The notes below the pieces were generated by a model that was not told where the DNA came from, ran no database searches, and saw only the letters and a list, made by a program, of their open reading frames with translations. A program made the translations under genes and the position numbers. Shown here one piece after another: positions 1-7,179 of a stretch of 64,000 nt of DNA. Numbering within the stretch: position 1 is the first letter of the stretch; each line of letters starts with the position of its first letter. Source of the stretch: Sinomonas mesophila (GTDB lineage Bacteria; Actinomycetota; Actinomycetes; Actinomycetales; Micrococcaceae); NCBI RefSeq assembly GCF_001999765.1, contig NZ_KV908326.1:173770-237769 (forward strand), in the 5' to 3' direction.

Positions 1-326
1 GCGAGGGGGCCGTGGGTCTGGATCGGCGTCGCGACGATCGCGACATCCGGGGCGGGCCGGTCCGCGAGCAGCTCCTCGAGCGAGGCGTACGACGGCGTGC
101 CCTCCGGAACGCTGCCGGCCTCCGGAGGGCGGGGGTCGGCGACGGCGTCGAGCACGACGGCGCCCGCCTCGGCCAGGCGCGAGAGGTTGCGCAGGTGGTG
201 GAGGCCGAAGCCGTGGGCGCCGACGAGGGCGATGCGGGCCGGGGACTGGGCGGCGGCCAGGGTCTCCGCTGGAGCTTCCGTGGGCTGTGCAGCGGGGTGG
301 GCCGTGGGGGAGGAGGGGCTGCTCAT
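1..326 (-). CDS. Gfo/Idh/MocA family oxidoreductase, N-terminal part
   Basis: Only the first ~108 residues lie in the window; the gene runs off the left edge. After a ~30-residue Ala/Pro-rich tail the protein reads RIALVGAHGFGLHHL, a Rossmann NAD(P)-binding strand-turn-helix of the Gfo/Idh/MocA type. It then shows a Leu/Ala-rich helix and VAIVATPIQTH, where the family has its conserved 'hATP...H' segment. The start is the ATG at 324-326, preceded by AAAGGAG at a good distance. It diverges from the rhamnose operon, so a sugar-dehydrogenase role (for example in rhamnose or a related sugar) is plausible, but the substrate cannot be read from this fragment. A LacI-type palindrome lies ~45 bp upstream (370-385). 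Confidence 0.75.
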   Translation of the reverse strand, partial: MSSPSSPTAHPAAQPTEAPAETLAAAQSPARIALVGAHGFGLHHLRNLSRLAEAGAVVLDAVADPRPPEAGSVPEGTPSYASLEELLADRPAPDVAIVATPIQTHGPL

Positions 327-369
327 CGTGCTCCTTTGCGACGCTGTCCGCGGGGGAGGCGCGGGAGTT

Positions 370-385
370 TGGAAAGCGTTTTCCA
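370..385. promoter_or_regulatory. LacI-family operator upstream of the Gfo/Idh/MocA gene
   Basis: TGGAAAGCGTTTTCCA is a 16-bp inverted repeat with one mismatched position pair and the central CG typical of LacI-family operators. It lies 44 bp upstream of the minus-strand dehydrogenase start, inside the probable promoter. The sequence differs from the two candidate operators at the rhamnose promoter (787-799, 864-875), so a different LacI-type regulator encoded outside the window may bind here. Confidence 0.55.
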
Positions 386-430
386 TCAAGTGTGGCACGT
401 GCGGGGGCGGGCGTCCAGAGCGCCTGATGC

Positions 431-493
431 CCCTGCGATGCGGGGTCACCTCCCTGCGATGCGGGGTCACCTCCCTGCGACGCGGGGTCAGCG
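431..493. repeat. three tandem 21-bp repeats (GACCCC/GGGGTC family)
   Basis: Three consecutive 21-bp units begin at 431, 452 and 473, each containing GCGATGCGGGGTCA or GCGACGCGGGGTCA. The first two units are identical and the third has drifted. The same core in reverse orientation (TGACCCCGCATCG) recurs near 29.44-29.50, 29.99-30.02 and 56.61-56.72 kb. The remaining intergenic sequence (494-786) has no convincing gene; it contains partly repeated AGGCAAGGAG motifs. Confidence 0.8.
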
Positions 494-786
494 TGACACG
501 TGCTGGCCTCCCCCGCTTCTCCTTGTTGGGGCAGGCAAGGAGGCGCGCTCCAGGCAAGGAGAAGCGGATCAGGCAAGGAGAAGCGGGCGAGACAGGGAGG
601 TGTGGGCGAGGGCATGCGATCGAGGCGAGAACCTGGGTGAGGTGGCCGCCGAATCCGACAAGGATCCCACGGCAAGTTGTCCGCGCGGAGTGCACGGCTT
701 GCTCCCCGGAAACAACGGAAGGAGGGCGGGATCTGTACCAAAAATGGCAGAAAGGCGTCGAGATGCGTACCTGAATCGGTGATGAG

Positions 787-799
787 TTGAACGTTTCAA
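787..799. promoter_or_regulatory. candidate LacI-type operator upstream of rhaM promoter
   Basis: TTGAACGTTTCAA has perfect 5-bp arms around a CGT centre. It ends 20 bp before the -35 box of the rhamnose operon promoter, so it could be an upstream operator paired with the palindrome at 864-875. This is inferred from symmetry and position only. Confidence 0.4.
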
Positions 800-818
800 A
801 ACCGTCCGCCCCGGGACG

Positions 819-847
819 TTGACCCGACGCTCGGGCTGGCCTATGCT
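819..847 (+). promoter_or_regulatory. promoter of the rhamnose operon
   Basis: TTGACC at 819-824 and TATGCT at 842-847 are separated by 17 bp, a good housekeeping-sigma promoter. Transcription would start near 854, leaving a ~64-nt leader before rhaM. The palindrome at 864-875 then sits just downstream of the start site, a position where a bound repressor would block transcription. Confidence 0.6.
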
Positions 848-863
848 GCTAGCAGAGCCTTCT

Positions 864-875
864 TGAATCGATTCA
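864..875. promoter_or_regulatory. LacI-type operator in the rhaM leader
   Basis: TGAATCGATTCA is a perfect 12-bp palindrome with a central CG, lying ~10-20 bp after the predicted transcription start of rhaMIDB. LacI-family regulators of rhamnose genes are known in actinobacteria. No rhamnose regulator gene is visible inside the window, so it must be encoded elsewhere, perhaps to the left. Confidence 0.5.
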
Positions 876-917
876 TTTCGCCTGGCCGCAGGGCCCGTCC
901 CGACAATCAGGAGCAGC

Positions 918-1343
918 ATGGCCGTGACCGCCCCCCAGCGGAAGAGGGTCTGCTTCCAGCAGTGGATCCAGCCCGAGCGCATCGAAGAGTACAAGCGCCG
1001 TCACGCCGCCGTGTGGCCCGAGATGCTCGAGGCGCTCGAGGCCGCCGGCTGGCACAACTACTCGCTCTTCCTCCGGCCCGACGGCCTGCTCATCGGCTAC
1101 GTCGAGACCGACAGCCTCGAGGCCGCGACCGCCCGGATGGCCGCCTACGAGGTCAACGCCCGCTGGCAGGCCGAGATGGCGGACCTCTTCGAGGGCATCG
1201 ACACGCCCCCGGACGAGGCCTTCGTCCCCCTCGGGGAGGTCTTCAACCTCGAGTCCCAGCTCGCCGCCGCCCGCGCCGCGCGCGCCCACCACGCGCCGTC
1301 GGCCGCCGGCACCACCACGCAGACCGCAGGAGAACCCGCATGA
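918..1343 (+). CDS. rhaM: L-rhamnose mutarotase
   Basis: Interconverts the alpha and beta anomers of L-rhamnose so that the isomerase receives its preferred form. Residues ~9-105 match the small ferredoxin-like RhaM/YiiL fold: RVCFQQWIQPERIEEYKRRH near the N-terminus, the His and WPEM region (HAAVWPEMLEAL), and a C-terminal LGEVFNL. At 141 residues it is longer than the usual ~104; the extra ~35 residues are Ala/Pro-rich and look unstructured. The start at 918 has GGAG a few bases upstream. Its stop overlaps the rhaI start (ATGA), so it is the first gene of a translationally coupled rhaM-rhaI-rhaD-rhaB operon. Confidence 0.93.
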   Translation: MAVTAPQRKRVCFQQWIQPERIEEYKRRHAAVWPEMLEALEAAGWHNYSLFLRPDGLLIGYVETDSLEAATARMAAYEVNARWQAEMADLFEGIDTPPDEAFVPLGEVFNLESQLAAARAARAHHAPSAAGTTTQTAGEPA

Positions 1344-2506
1344 GCACCACCGTCACCGTCCCGGCAGCCCTCGACGGGCTCGCGATCGAGGTCCCGTCCT
1401 GGGCCTACGGCAACTCGGGCACGCGCTTCAAGGTCTTCGGCACGCCGGGCACCCCGCGCACCGTCGAGGAGAAGATCCAGGACGCCGCCAAGGTCCACGA
1501 GCTCACGGGCCTCGCCCCCTCCGTCGCCCTGCACATCCCGTGGGACAAGGTCGAGGACTACGGCCGGCTGCGCTCGTACGCGGAGGGCCTCGGCGTCAAG
1601 CTCGGCACGATCAACTCGAACACCTTCCAGGACGACGTCTACAAGTTCGGCTCGCTCACCTCGTCCGACGACGACGTGCGCCGCCGCGCGATCGAGCACC
1701 ACCTCGAGTGCATCGACATCATGGACGCCACCGGCTCGCGCGATCTCAAGGTCTGGCTCGCGGACGGCACCAACTACCCCGGCCAGGACGACATCCGCTC
1801 CCGCCAGGACCGCCTTGCGGACTCGCTGCAGGAGATCTACACGCGCCTCGGCGAGGACCAGCGCATCGTGCTCGAGTACAAGTTCTTCGAGCCGGCGTTC
1901 TACCACACGGACGTCCCGGACTGGGGTACCTCCTACGCCCAGACGCTCGCCCTCGGCGAGAAGGCCTTCGTGTGCCTCGACACGGGCCACCACGCCCCGG
2001 GCACCAACATCGAGTTCATCGTCGCCCAGCTCCTGCGCCTCGGGAAGCTCGGCTCGTTCGACTTCAACTCGCGCTTCTACGCCGACGACGACCTCATCGT
2101 GGGCTCCGCGGACCCGTTCCAGCTCTTCCGCATCATGGTCGAGGTGGTCCGCGGCGGCGGCCTCGGGCCGGACTCGGGCGTGGCCCTCATGCTCGACCAG
2201 TGCCACAACCTCGAGGAGAAGATCCCGGGCCAGATCCGCTCGGTGCTCAACGTCCAGGAGATGACCCTGCGCGCGCTCCTGCTCGACCGCGCCGCGCTCG
2301 AGGACGCCCAGCGGAACCGCGACGTGCTCGGCGCGCAGGCCGTCTTCATGGACGCCTTCTACACCGACGTCCGCCCGGCTCTGGCCGCGTGGCGCGAGGA
2401 GCGCGGCCTCCCCGCAGACCCGATGGCCGCCTACGCCGCCTCCGGCTACCAGAAGCTCATCAACGACACCCGAGTCGGCGGCACCCAGGCCGGCTGGGGC
2501 GCCTGA
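1340..2506 (+). CDS. rhaI: L-rhamnose isomerase (RhaI type)
   Basis: Converts L-rhamnose to L-rhamnulose, the first committed step of the operon. The 388-residue protein is a metal-dependent TIM-barrel sugar isomerase of the RhaI/Pseudomonas type, not the longer RhaA of enterobacteria. Visible signatures are LEYKFFEPAFYHTDVPDWG (Glu and His ligands, residues ~177-195), VCLDTGHHAPG (~215) and FDFNSRFYADDDLIVGS (~240), all active-site strands of this family. The ATG start overlaps the rhaM stop and ends 12 bp before rhaD, whose ribosome site AGAGGAA fills the gap. Confidence 0.93.
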   Translation: MSTTVTVPAALDGLAIEVPSWAYGNSGTRFKVFGTPGTPRTVEEKIQDAAKVHELTGLAPSVALHIPWDKVEDYGRLRSYAEGLGVKLGTINSNTFQDDVYKFGSLTSSDDDVRRRAIEHHLECIDIMDATGSRDLKVWLADGTNYPGQDDIRSRQDRLADSLQEIYTRLGEDQRIVLEYKFFEPAFYHTDVPDWGTSYAQTLALGEKAFVCLDTGHHAPGTNIEFIVAQLLRLGKLGSFDFNSRFYADDDLIVGSADPFQLFRIMVEVVRGGGLGPDSGVALMLDQCHNLEEKIPGQIRSVLNVQEMTLRALLLDRAALEDAQRNRDVLGAQAVFMDAFYTDVRPALAAWREERGLPADPMAAYAASGYQKLINDTRVGGTQAGWGA

Positions 2507-2518
2507 GAGGAACCCGAT

Positions 2519-4576
2519 ATGACGAAGAACCAGCAGAACCCGCAGAATCCTGCTATCGCCCAGCTCATCGCCCGCTCCAACCGCCTCGGCGCGGACAAGC
2601 GCACCACCAACTACGCCGGCGGCAACACCTCCGCCAAGGGCACCGAGACCGACCCGGTCACCGGCGAGCCCGTCGAGCTCCTGTGGGTCAAGGGCTCCGG
2701 CGGCGACCTCGGCACCCTGACCGAGAAGAACCTCGCCGTCCTGCGCCTCGACCGCCTCCGTGCGCTCAAGGATGTCTACCCGGGCGTCGAGCGCGAGGAC
2801 GAGATGGTCGCCGCGTTCGACTACTGCCTGCACGGCAAGGGCGGCGCCGCGCCGTCGATCGACACCGCCATGCACGGCCTCGTCGACGCCGCGCACGTGG
2901 ACCACCTGCACCCGGACGCCGGGATCGCGATCGCCACGGCCGCCGACGGCGAGGCCCTCACCGAGAAGATCTTCGGCGGCAGGGTCGTGTGGGTCCCGTG
3001 GCGCCGCCCGGGCTTCCAGCTCGGCCTCGACATCGCGGCGATCAAGGCCGCCAACCCCGAGGCGATCGGCACGATCCTCGGCGGGCACGGCATCACCGCG
3101 TGGGGCGCGACGAGCGAGGAGGCCGAGGCCAACTCGCTCTGGATCATCGCCGAGGCCGAGAAGCACATCGCGGAGAACGGCCGCCCCGAGCCCTTCGGCC
3201 CCGCCCTGCCGGGCTACGCCGCCCTCCCCGAGGCCGAGCGCCGCGCCAAGGCCGCCGCGCTCGCCCCCGTGATCCGCGGCCTCGCCTCCACGGACCGGGC
3301 GCAGGTGGGCCACTTCGACGACGACGAGCGCGTCCTGGAGTTCCTCGCCTCCGCCGAGCACCCCCGCCTCGCGGCCCTCGGAACGTCCTGCCCGGACCAC
3401 TTCCTCCGCACCAAGGTCGCCCCGCTCGTCCTCGACCTGCCCGCAGACGCGGGCATCGAGGAGAGCATTGCCCGGCTCGGGGAGCTGCACGCGGCCTACC
3501 GCGGGGAGTACGCGGCCTACTACGAGCGCCACGCCGCCGAGGACTCCCCAGCCATGCGCGGCGCCGACCCGGCCATCGTCCTGGTCCCGGGCGTCGGCAT
3601 GTTCTCCTACGGAAGGGACAAGCAGACCGCCCGCGTCGCCGGCGAGTTCTACCTCAACGCGATCAACGTCATGCGCGGCGCCGAGGCCATCTCCACCTAC
3701 GCCCCGATCGAGGAGAGCGAGAAGTTCCGGATCGAGTACTGGTCCCTCGAGGAGGCCAAGCTCGCCCGCATGCCCCAGCCCACGTCCCACGCGACCCGCA
3801 TCGCGTTCGTGACCGGCGCGGCCTCGGGCATCGGCAAGGCCATCGCCGCCCGCCTCGCCGCCGAGGGCGCGTGCGTCGTCATCGCCGACCTCGACCTCGA
3901 GAAGGCCCAGGCGGCCGCGGCGGAGCTCGGGAACACCGACGTCGCCGTCGGCGTCCGCGCGGACGTGACCGACGCCGCCCAGGTCGCCGCCGCCGTCGAC
4001 GCCGCGGTCCTCACCTTCGGCGGCCTCGACCTCATCGTCAACAACGCCGGCCTGTCCATCTCCAAGCCGCTCCTCGAGACGACCGAGAAGGACTGGGACC
4101 TCCAGCACGACGTCATGGCCAAGGGCTCGTTTCTCGTCTCCCAGGCCGCCGCGCGGGTCCTCGTCGCGCAGCGCATGGGCGGGGACATCCTCTACATCTC
4201 CTCGAAGAACTCCGTCTTCGCGGGCCCGAACAACATCGCCTACTCCGCAGTCAAGGCCGATCAAGCCCACCAGGTGCGCCTCCTCGCGGCCGAGCTCGGC
4301 GAGCACGGCGTGCGCGTCAACGGCATCAACCCCGACGGCGTCGTCCGCGGCTCGGGCATCTTCGCCGGCGGCTGGGGCGCCAAGCGCGCCGCAGTCTACG
4401 GCGTCGAGGAGGAGAAGCTCGGCGAGTTCTACGCCCAGCGCACGCTCCTCAAGCGCGAGGTCCTGCCCGAGCACGTCGCCAACGCGGCCGCCGTCCTGAC
4501 CTCCGCCGAGCTCTCCCACACCACGGGCCTGCACGTGCCCGTCGACGCCGGCGTCGCCGCCGCCTTCCTCCGATGA
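2519..4576 (+). CDS. rhaD: bifunctional rhamnulose-1-phosphate aldolase / L-lactaldehyde dehydrogenase
   Basis: A 685-residue two-domain enzyme. The N-terminal ~400 residues are a class II aldolase of the RhaD/fuculose aldolase fold with zinc-binding histidines in HVDHLHPDAG (~127-136) and GGHGITAWG (~187). It cleaves L-rhamnulose 1-phosphate to dihydroxyacetone phosphate and L-lactaldehyde. Residues ~430-680 are a short-chain dehydrogenase with the cofactor motif TGAASGIGKA, NNAG (~508) and the catalytic YSAVK (~574). This half would oxidise the lactaldehyde to L-lactate, channelling the toxic aldehyde. The fusion is well known in actinobacteria and Bacillus. The gene overlaps rhaB by four bases. 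Confidence 0.93.
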   Translation: MTKNQQNPQNPAIAQLIARSNRLGADKRTTNYAGGNTSAKGTETDPVTGEPVELLWVKGSGGDLGTLTEKNLAVLRLDRLRALKDVYPGVEREDEMVAAFDYCLHGKGGAAPSIDTAMHGLVDAAHVDHLHPDAGIAIATAADGEALTEKIFGGRVVWVPWRRPGFQLGLDIAAIKAANPEAIGTILGGHGITAWGATSEEAEANSLWIIAEAEKHIAENGRPEPFGPALPGYAALPEAERRAKAAALAPVIRGLASTDRAQVGHFDDDERVLEFLASAEHPRLAALGTSCPDHFLRTKVAPLVLDLPADAGIEESIARLGELHAAYRGEYAAYYERHAAEDSPAMRGADPAIVLVPGVGMFSYGRDKQTARVAGEFYLNAINVMRGAEAISTYAPIEESEKFRIEYWSLEEAKLARMPQPTSHATRIAFVTGAASGIGKAIAARLAAEGACVVIADLDLEKAQAAAAELGNTDVAVGVRADVTDAAQVAAAVDAAVLTFGGLDLIVNNAGLSISKPLLETTEKDWDLQHDVMAKGSFLVSQAAARVLVAQRMGGDILYISSKNSVFAGPNNIAYSAVKADQAHQVRLLAAELGEHGVRVNGINPDGVVRGSGIFAGGWGAKRAAVYGVEEEKLGEFYAQRTLLKREVLPEHVANAAAVLTSAELSHTTGLHVPVDAGVAAAFLR

Positions 4577-6069
4577 GGTGCTTCGTCGCGGTCGACGTCG
4601 GCGCCTCCTCGGGCCGCGTCATCCTCGCCACGGTGGGGGAGGCGCCCGGGGAAGAGGCGCACGACGGCCGCCCCCGGGTCGCGCTCGAGGTGGTCCATCG
4701 CTTCCCGAACGGGGTGATCGACGACGGCGTGACGGCCGACGGCGCGCGGGTGCTGCGCTGGGACGTGGCCGGGATCTTCACCGAGGTCCAGGCCGGGCTC
4801 GCGAAGGCCCAGACGGCCGCGGCCGCGCGCGGGCTGAGGATCGAGAGCATCGGGATCGACACGTGGGCCGTGGACTACGGGCTCGTCGACGCGGCCGGCC
4901 GGCTGCGGATCCCCGTCTACGCCTACCGCGACCGGCGCACCGAGGCCACCGTGCCGCTGGTGCACGGGAAGGTCGCGCCCGAGCGGCTCTACGCCATCAG
5001 CGGGCTCCAGTTCCTGCCCTTCACGACCCTCTACCAGCTCGCCGCCGAGTCCGAGCTCGAGGGCCTGCAGGCCCTGCTCATCCCAGACCTGCTCGCGTTC
5101 TGGCTCACCGGAACCCGGCGCACGGAGGAGACGAACGCGTCCACGACAGGGCTCCTCGACGCGAGCACGGGCACGTGGTCCCGCGAGCTGTTCGCCGCGC
5201 TCGGCCTCCCGCACGGGCTGTTCGGCGAGCTCATCGCCCCCGGCGAGGCGTACGGGACGCTCCTGCCGGAGGTGGCCGCGCGGACCGGCCTGCCCGCGGA
5301 CACGCCGGTGGTGGCGGTCGGCTCGCACGATACGGCCTCGGCCGTGGCGGCCGTGCCCGCCGCCCCGGCGGAGGATCGGCCGGGGGAGGACGTCGCGTAC
5401 ATCTCCTCGGGCACGTGGTCCCTCGTGGGCGTCGAGCTTCCCGCGCCGGTCCTGACCGAGGCGAGCCGCGAGGCGAACTTCACGAACGAGCGCGGCGTGG
5501 ACGGCACGATCCGCTACCTGCGCAACGTGGGCGGACTGTGGCTCCTCTCCGAGTCCCAGCGCCACTGGGCCGCGGAGGGCCGCGGGCTCACGCTCGCGGG
5601 CCTGCTCGAGGCCGCCGCCGCGCTGCCCGCTGGTGGGCCCCAGGTCGACGCCGACTCGGACGAGTTCCTCGCCCCCGGGGATATGCCCGCGCGCATCATC
5701 GCCGCCGCCCGTCGTTCTGCCTCCGGCGGTGACACACTCGCGGACGAGCCCGCCGCCGTCGTCCGCTGCATCCTCGACAGCCTCGCCGCGGCCTACGCGC
5801 GCACGCTCGCCGCGGCCGCGGAGCTCTCGGGCCGGCGACCGCGCGCCGTGCACGTCGTCGGCGGGGGATCGCAGAACGAGCTCCTGTGCCGGCTCACCGC
5901 CGCCGCGACGGGCCTGCCCGTCCTGGCCGGGCCGGTCGAGGCGACGGCTCTCGGGAACGTGCTCGTCCAGGCCCGCGCGGCCGGGGCGCTCGACGGCGGG
6001 CTGGCCGCCCTGCGCTCGGCGGTGCGCTCGAGCGTCGGGCTGCGGGAGTACGCGCCCGCGGGGGTGTAG
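4573..6069 (+). CDS. rhaB: rhamnulokinase
   Basis: A 498-residue FGGY-family kinase that phosphorylates L-rhamnulose at C1. Seen in the sequence: the N-terminal ATPase strand VAVDVGASSGRV (residues ~5-16), the Trp-Asp substrate segment GIDTWAVDYG (~95), HDTASAV (~252), SSGTWSLVG (~277) and the C-terminal nucleotide loop VHVVGGGSQNELL (~428). The ATG overlaps the rhaD stop (ATGA), so the four genes form one unit that turns rhamnose into DHAP and lactate. A palindromic hairpin (6224-6245) lies downstream, between this gene and the convergent GntR gene. Confidence 0.92.
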   Translation: MRCFVAVDVGASSGRVILATVGEAPGEEAHDGRPRVALEVVHRFPNGVIDDGVTADGARVLRWDVAGIFTEVQAGLAKAQTAAAARGLRIESIGIDTWAVDYGLVDAAGRLRIPVYAYRDRRTEATVPLVHGKVAPERLYAISGLQFLPFTTLYQLAAESELEGLQALLIPDLLAFWLTGTRRTEETNASTTGLLDASTGTWSRELFAALGLPHGLFGELIAPGEAYGTLLPEVAARTGLPADTPVVAVGSHDTASAVAAVPAAPAEDRPGEDVAYISSGTWSLVGVELPAPVLTEASREANFTNERGVDGTIRYLRNVGGLWLLSESQRHWAAEGRGLTLAGLLEAAAALPAGGPQVDADSDEFLAPGDMPARIIAAARRSASGGDTLADEPAAVVRCILDSLAAAYARTLAAAAELSGRRPRAVHVVGGGSQNELLCRLTAAATGLPVLAGPVEATALGNVLVQARAAGALDGGLAALRSAVRSSVGLREYAPAGV

Positions 6070-6223
6070 CCCGGGCTAGTGCGCCTCGCCGATCCGGCGG
6101 GGACTCACCCGCTGGTGCGCCATGCCGTCTCTGCCGGCGAGGTTCTCCGTCGAGTGGTGGTAGCGCGTGCCGGCCACGTCTACCCAGGCGTGCGGCGAAT
6201 GCTCGCTGGCCACAACCCACAGC

Positions 6224-6245
6224 CCCTTGCCGTCCGCGGCAAGGG
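6224..6245. terminator. hairpin between rhaB and the GntR gene
   Basis: CCCTTGCCG and CGGCAAGGG form a perfect 9-bp stem with a 4-nt loop, between two convergent genes. There is no U-tract, as is common in high-GC actinobacteria, so its terminator role is inferred from position and stability. Confidence 0.5.
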
Positions 6246-6323
6246 CCCGTGCTCTCTGACGCTACTCCTCGGAGCGCGCGGCCAGAAGGCCTGCCGCGAC
6301 GGCGCGACAGGCCGCGGGCGGAC

Positions 6324-7052
6324 TCAGGCGAGGCGCGCCACAGTGCGCCGCGTGGGCCGGGCCGGCTCGCTGCCCGCGAAGAGCTCGGGGGAGGCGGCCT
6401 GGATGCGCTCGATGTCGTCGAAGACCGCGCGCAGGTGCGTCCGGAGCGCGTCGATCGCGCCCGAGGTCTCCTGCGCCTCGATGCCGTCGACGACGGCGGT
6501 GTGCTGCTCGAGCAGGACGGCGAGCGGGCGCGTCCCGGACAGGCTCAGGCGGCGGGCCCGGTCGAGGTGCGCCTTGGCGGAGTTCACGGCCGCCCACGCC
6601 GAGACGTGGCCGCCGAGCCGGAGGAGCTCGCGGTGGAACTCCTCGTCGAGCTCGAAGAACCGCTCGGCGTCGCTCGCGTCGACGGCCTCGCGCTGACGGG
6701 CGAGGTTGCCGCGCAGGGCGGCAAGCTCGTCGGGGCCGCGCCCGGTCGTGTCCGCGAGCGAGGCACACTCGATCGCCTCGCGGACGAACTGGGCCTGCGA
6801 GACCCGCGCGATGTCCACGAGCGAGACGAAGGACCCCACCTGCGGGTAGACCTCGATGAGCCCCTCCTCGCGCAGGAGGATGAGGCTCTCGCGCACCGGC
6901 GTCCTGCTCACGCCGAGCTCCTTGGCCAGGTCGTTCTCGGAGAGGGGCTGGCCGGGCGGGAGCTCGAGCGAGATGATGCGCCGGCGCAGGGTGTCGAGCA
7001 CGCTGTCCCGGGTCGAGGAGCGCGACGACCGCTGCTCGGCTGGTGTTCGCAT
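6324..7052 (-). CDS. GntR-family (FadR/FCD) transcriptional regulator
   Basis: A 242-residue regulator. Residues ~15-80 are the winged helix-turn-helix (LSENDLAKELGVSRTPVRESLILL is diagnostic of GntR proteins) and ~90-225 the all-helical FCD ligand domain. Metal-ligand-type positions are visible in FFELDEEFHRELL and HTAVVDGI. It is divergent from the MFS-dehydrogenase-mannonate dehydratase operon and its start is only ~130 bp from that operon's first gene. It is therefore the likely repressor, with the transported aldonate/hexuronate or a catabolite as inducer. The ligand is an inference from context. Confidence 0.9.
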   Translation of the reverse strand: MRTPAEQRSSRSSTRDSVLDTLRRRIISLELPPGQPLSENDLAKELGVSRTPVRESLILLREEGLIEVYPQVGSFVSLVDIARVSQAQFVREAIECASLADTTGRGPDELAALRGNLARQREAVDASDAERFFELDEEFHRELLRLGGHVSAWAAVNSAKAHLDRARRLSLSGTRPLAVLLEQHTAVVDGIEAQETSGAIDALRTHLRAVFDDIERIQAASPELFAGSEPARPTRRTVARLA

Positions 7053-7069
7053 GCAACGAGTCTAACCTG

Positions 7070-7104
7070 TTGACACACTAGAATGGTAGTGCTTGTATGG
7101 TAGT
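7070..7104. promoter_or_regulatory. divergent control region with repeated ATGGTAGT motif
   Basis: TTGACA (7070-7075) lies 18-20 bp before TGTATG/TATGGT (7094-7101), a plausible promoter for the plus-strand operon. ATGGTAGT occurs twice in direct orientation at 7083-7090 and 7097-7104, and CACTA...TAGTG forms an inverted repeat at 7076-7091. Either could be the binding site of the divergent GntR regulator. The exact operator is not resolved by inspection. Confidence 0.4.
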
Positions 7105-7179
7105 CGTCAGCGCCCTCAGGGGCCAGATGTCCGTTCCCAGACCCCGCACCCAGACTCATCGCCTGCAAAGGAGCACCTG

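Noticed and set aside
431..493. Could the 21-bp tandem repeats be a CRISPR array?
   Set aside because: Units are directly adjacent with no variable spacers, and no cas genes are present.
1145..4534. An 1129-codon minus-strand open frame opposite the rhamnose operon
   Set aside because: Composition (Gly/Val/Arg/Asp/Leu-rich with no domain) is that of an antisense shadow of GC-rich genes; all four rha genes on the plus strand have clear family motifs.
6076..6261. A 61-codon minus-strand open frame between rhaB and the GntR gene with some protein-like sequence (HAWVDVAGTRYHHSTENLAG)
   Set aside because: No ATG and no ribosome site; the only internal GTG would give 45 residues. I could not match it to a family, so it may be a relic but is not called.
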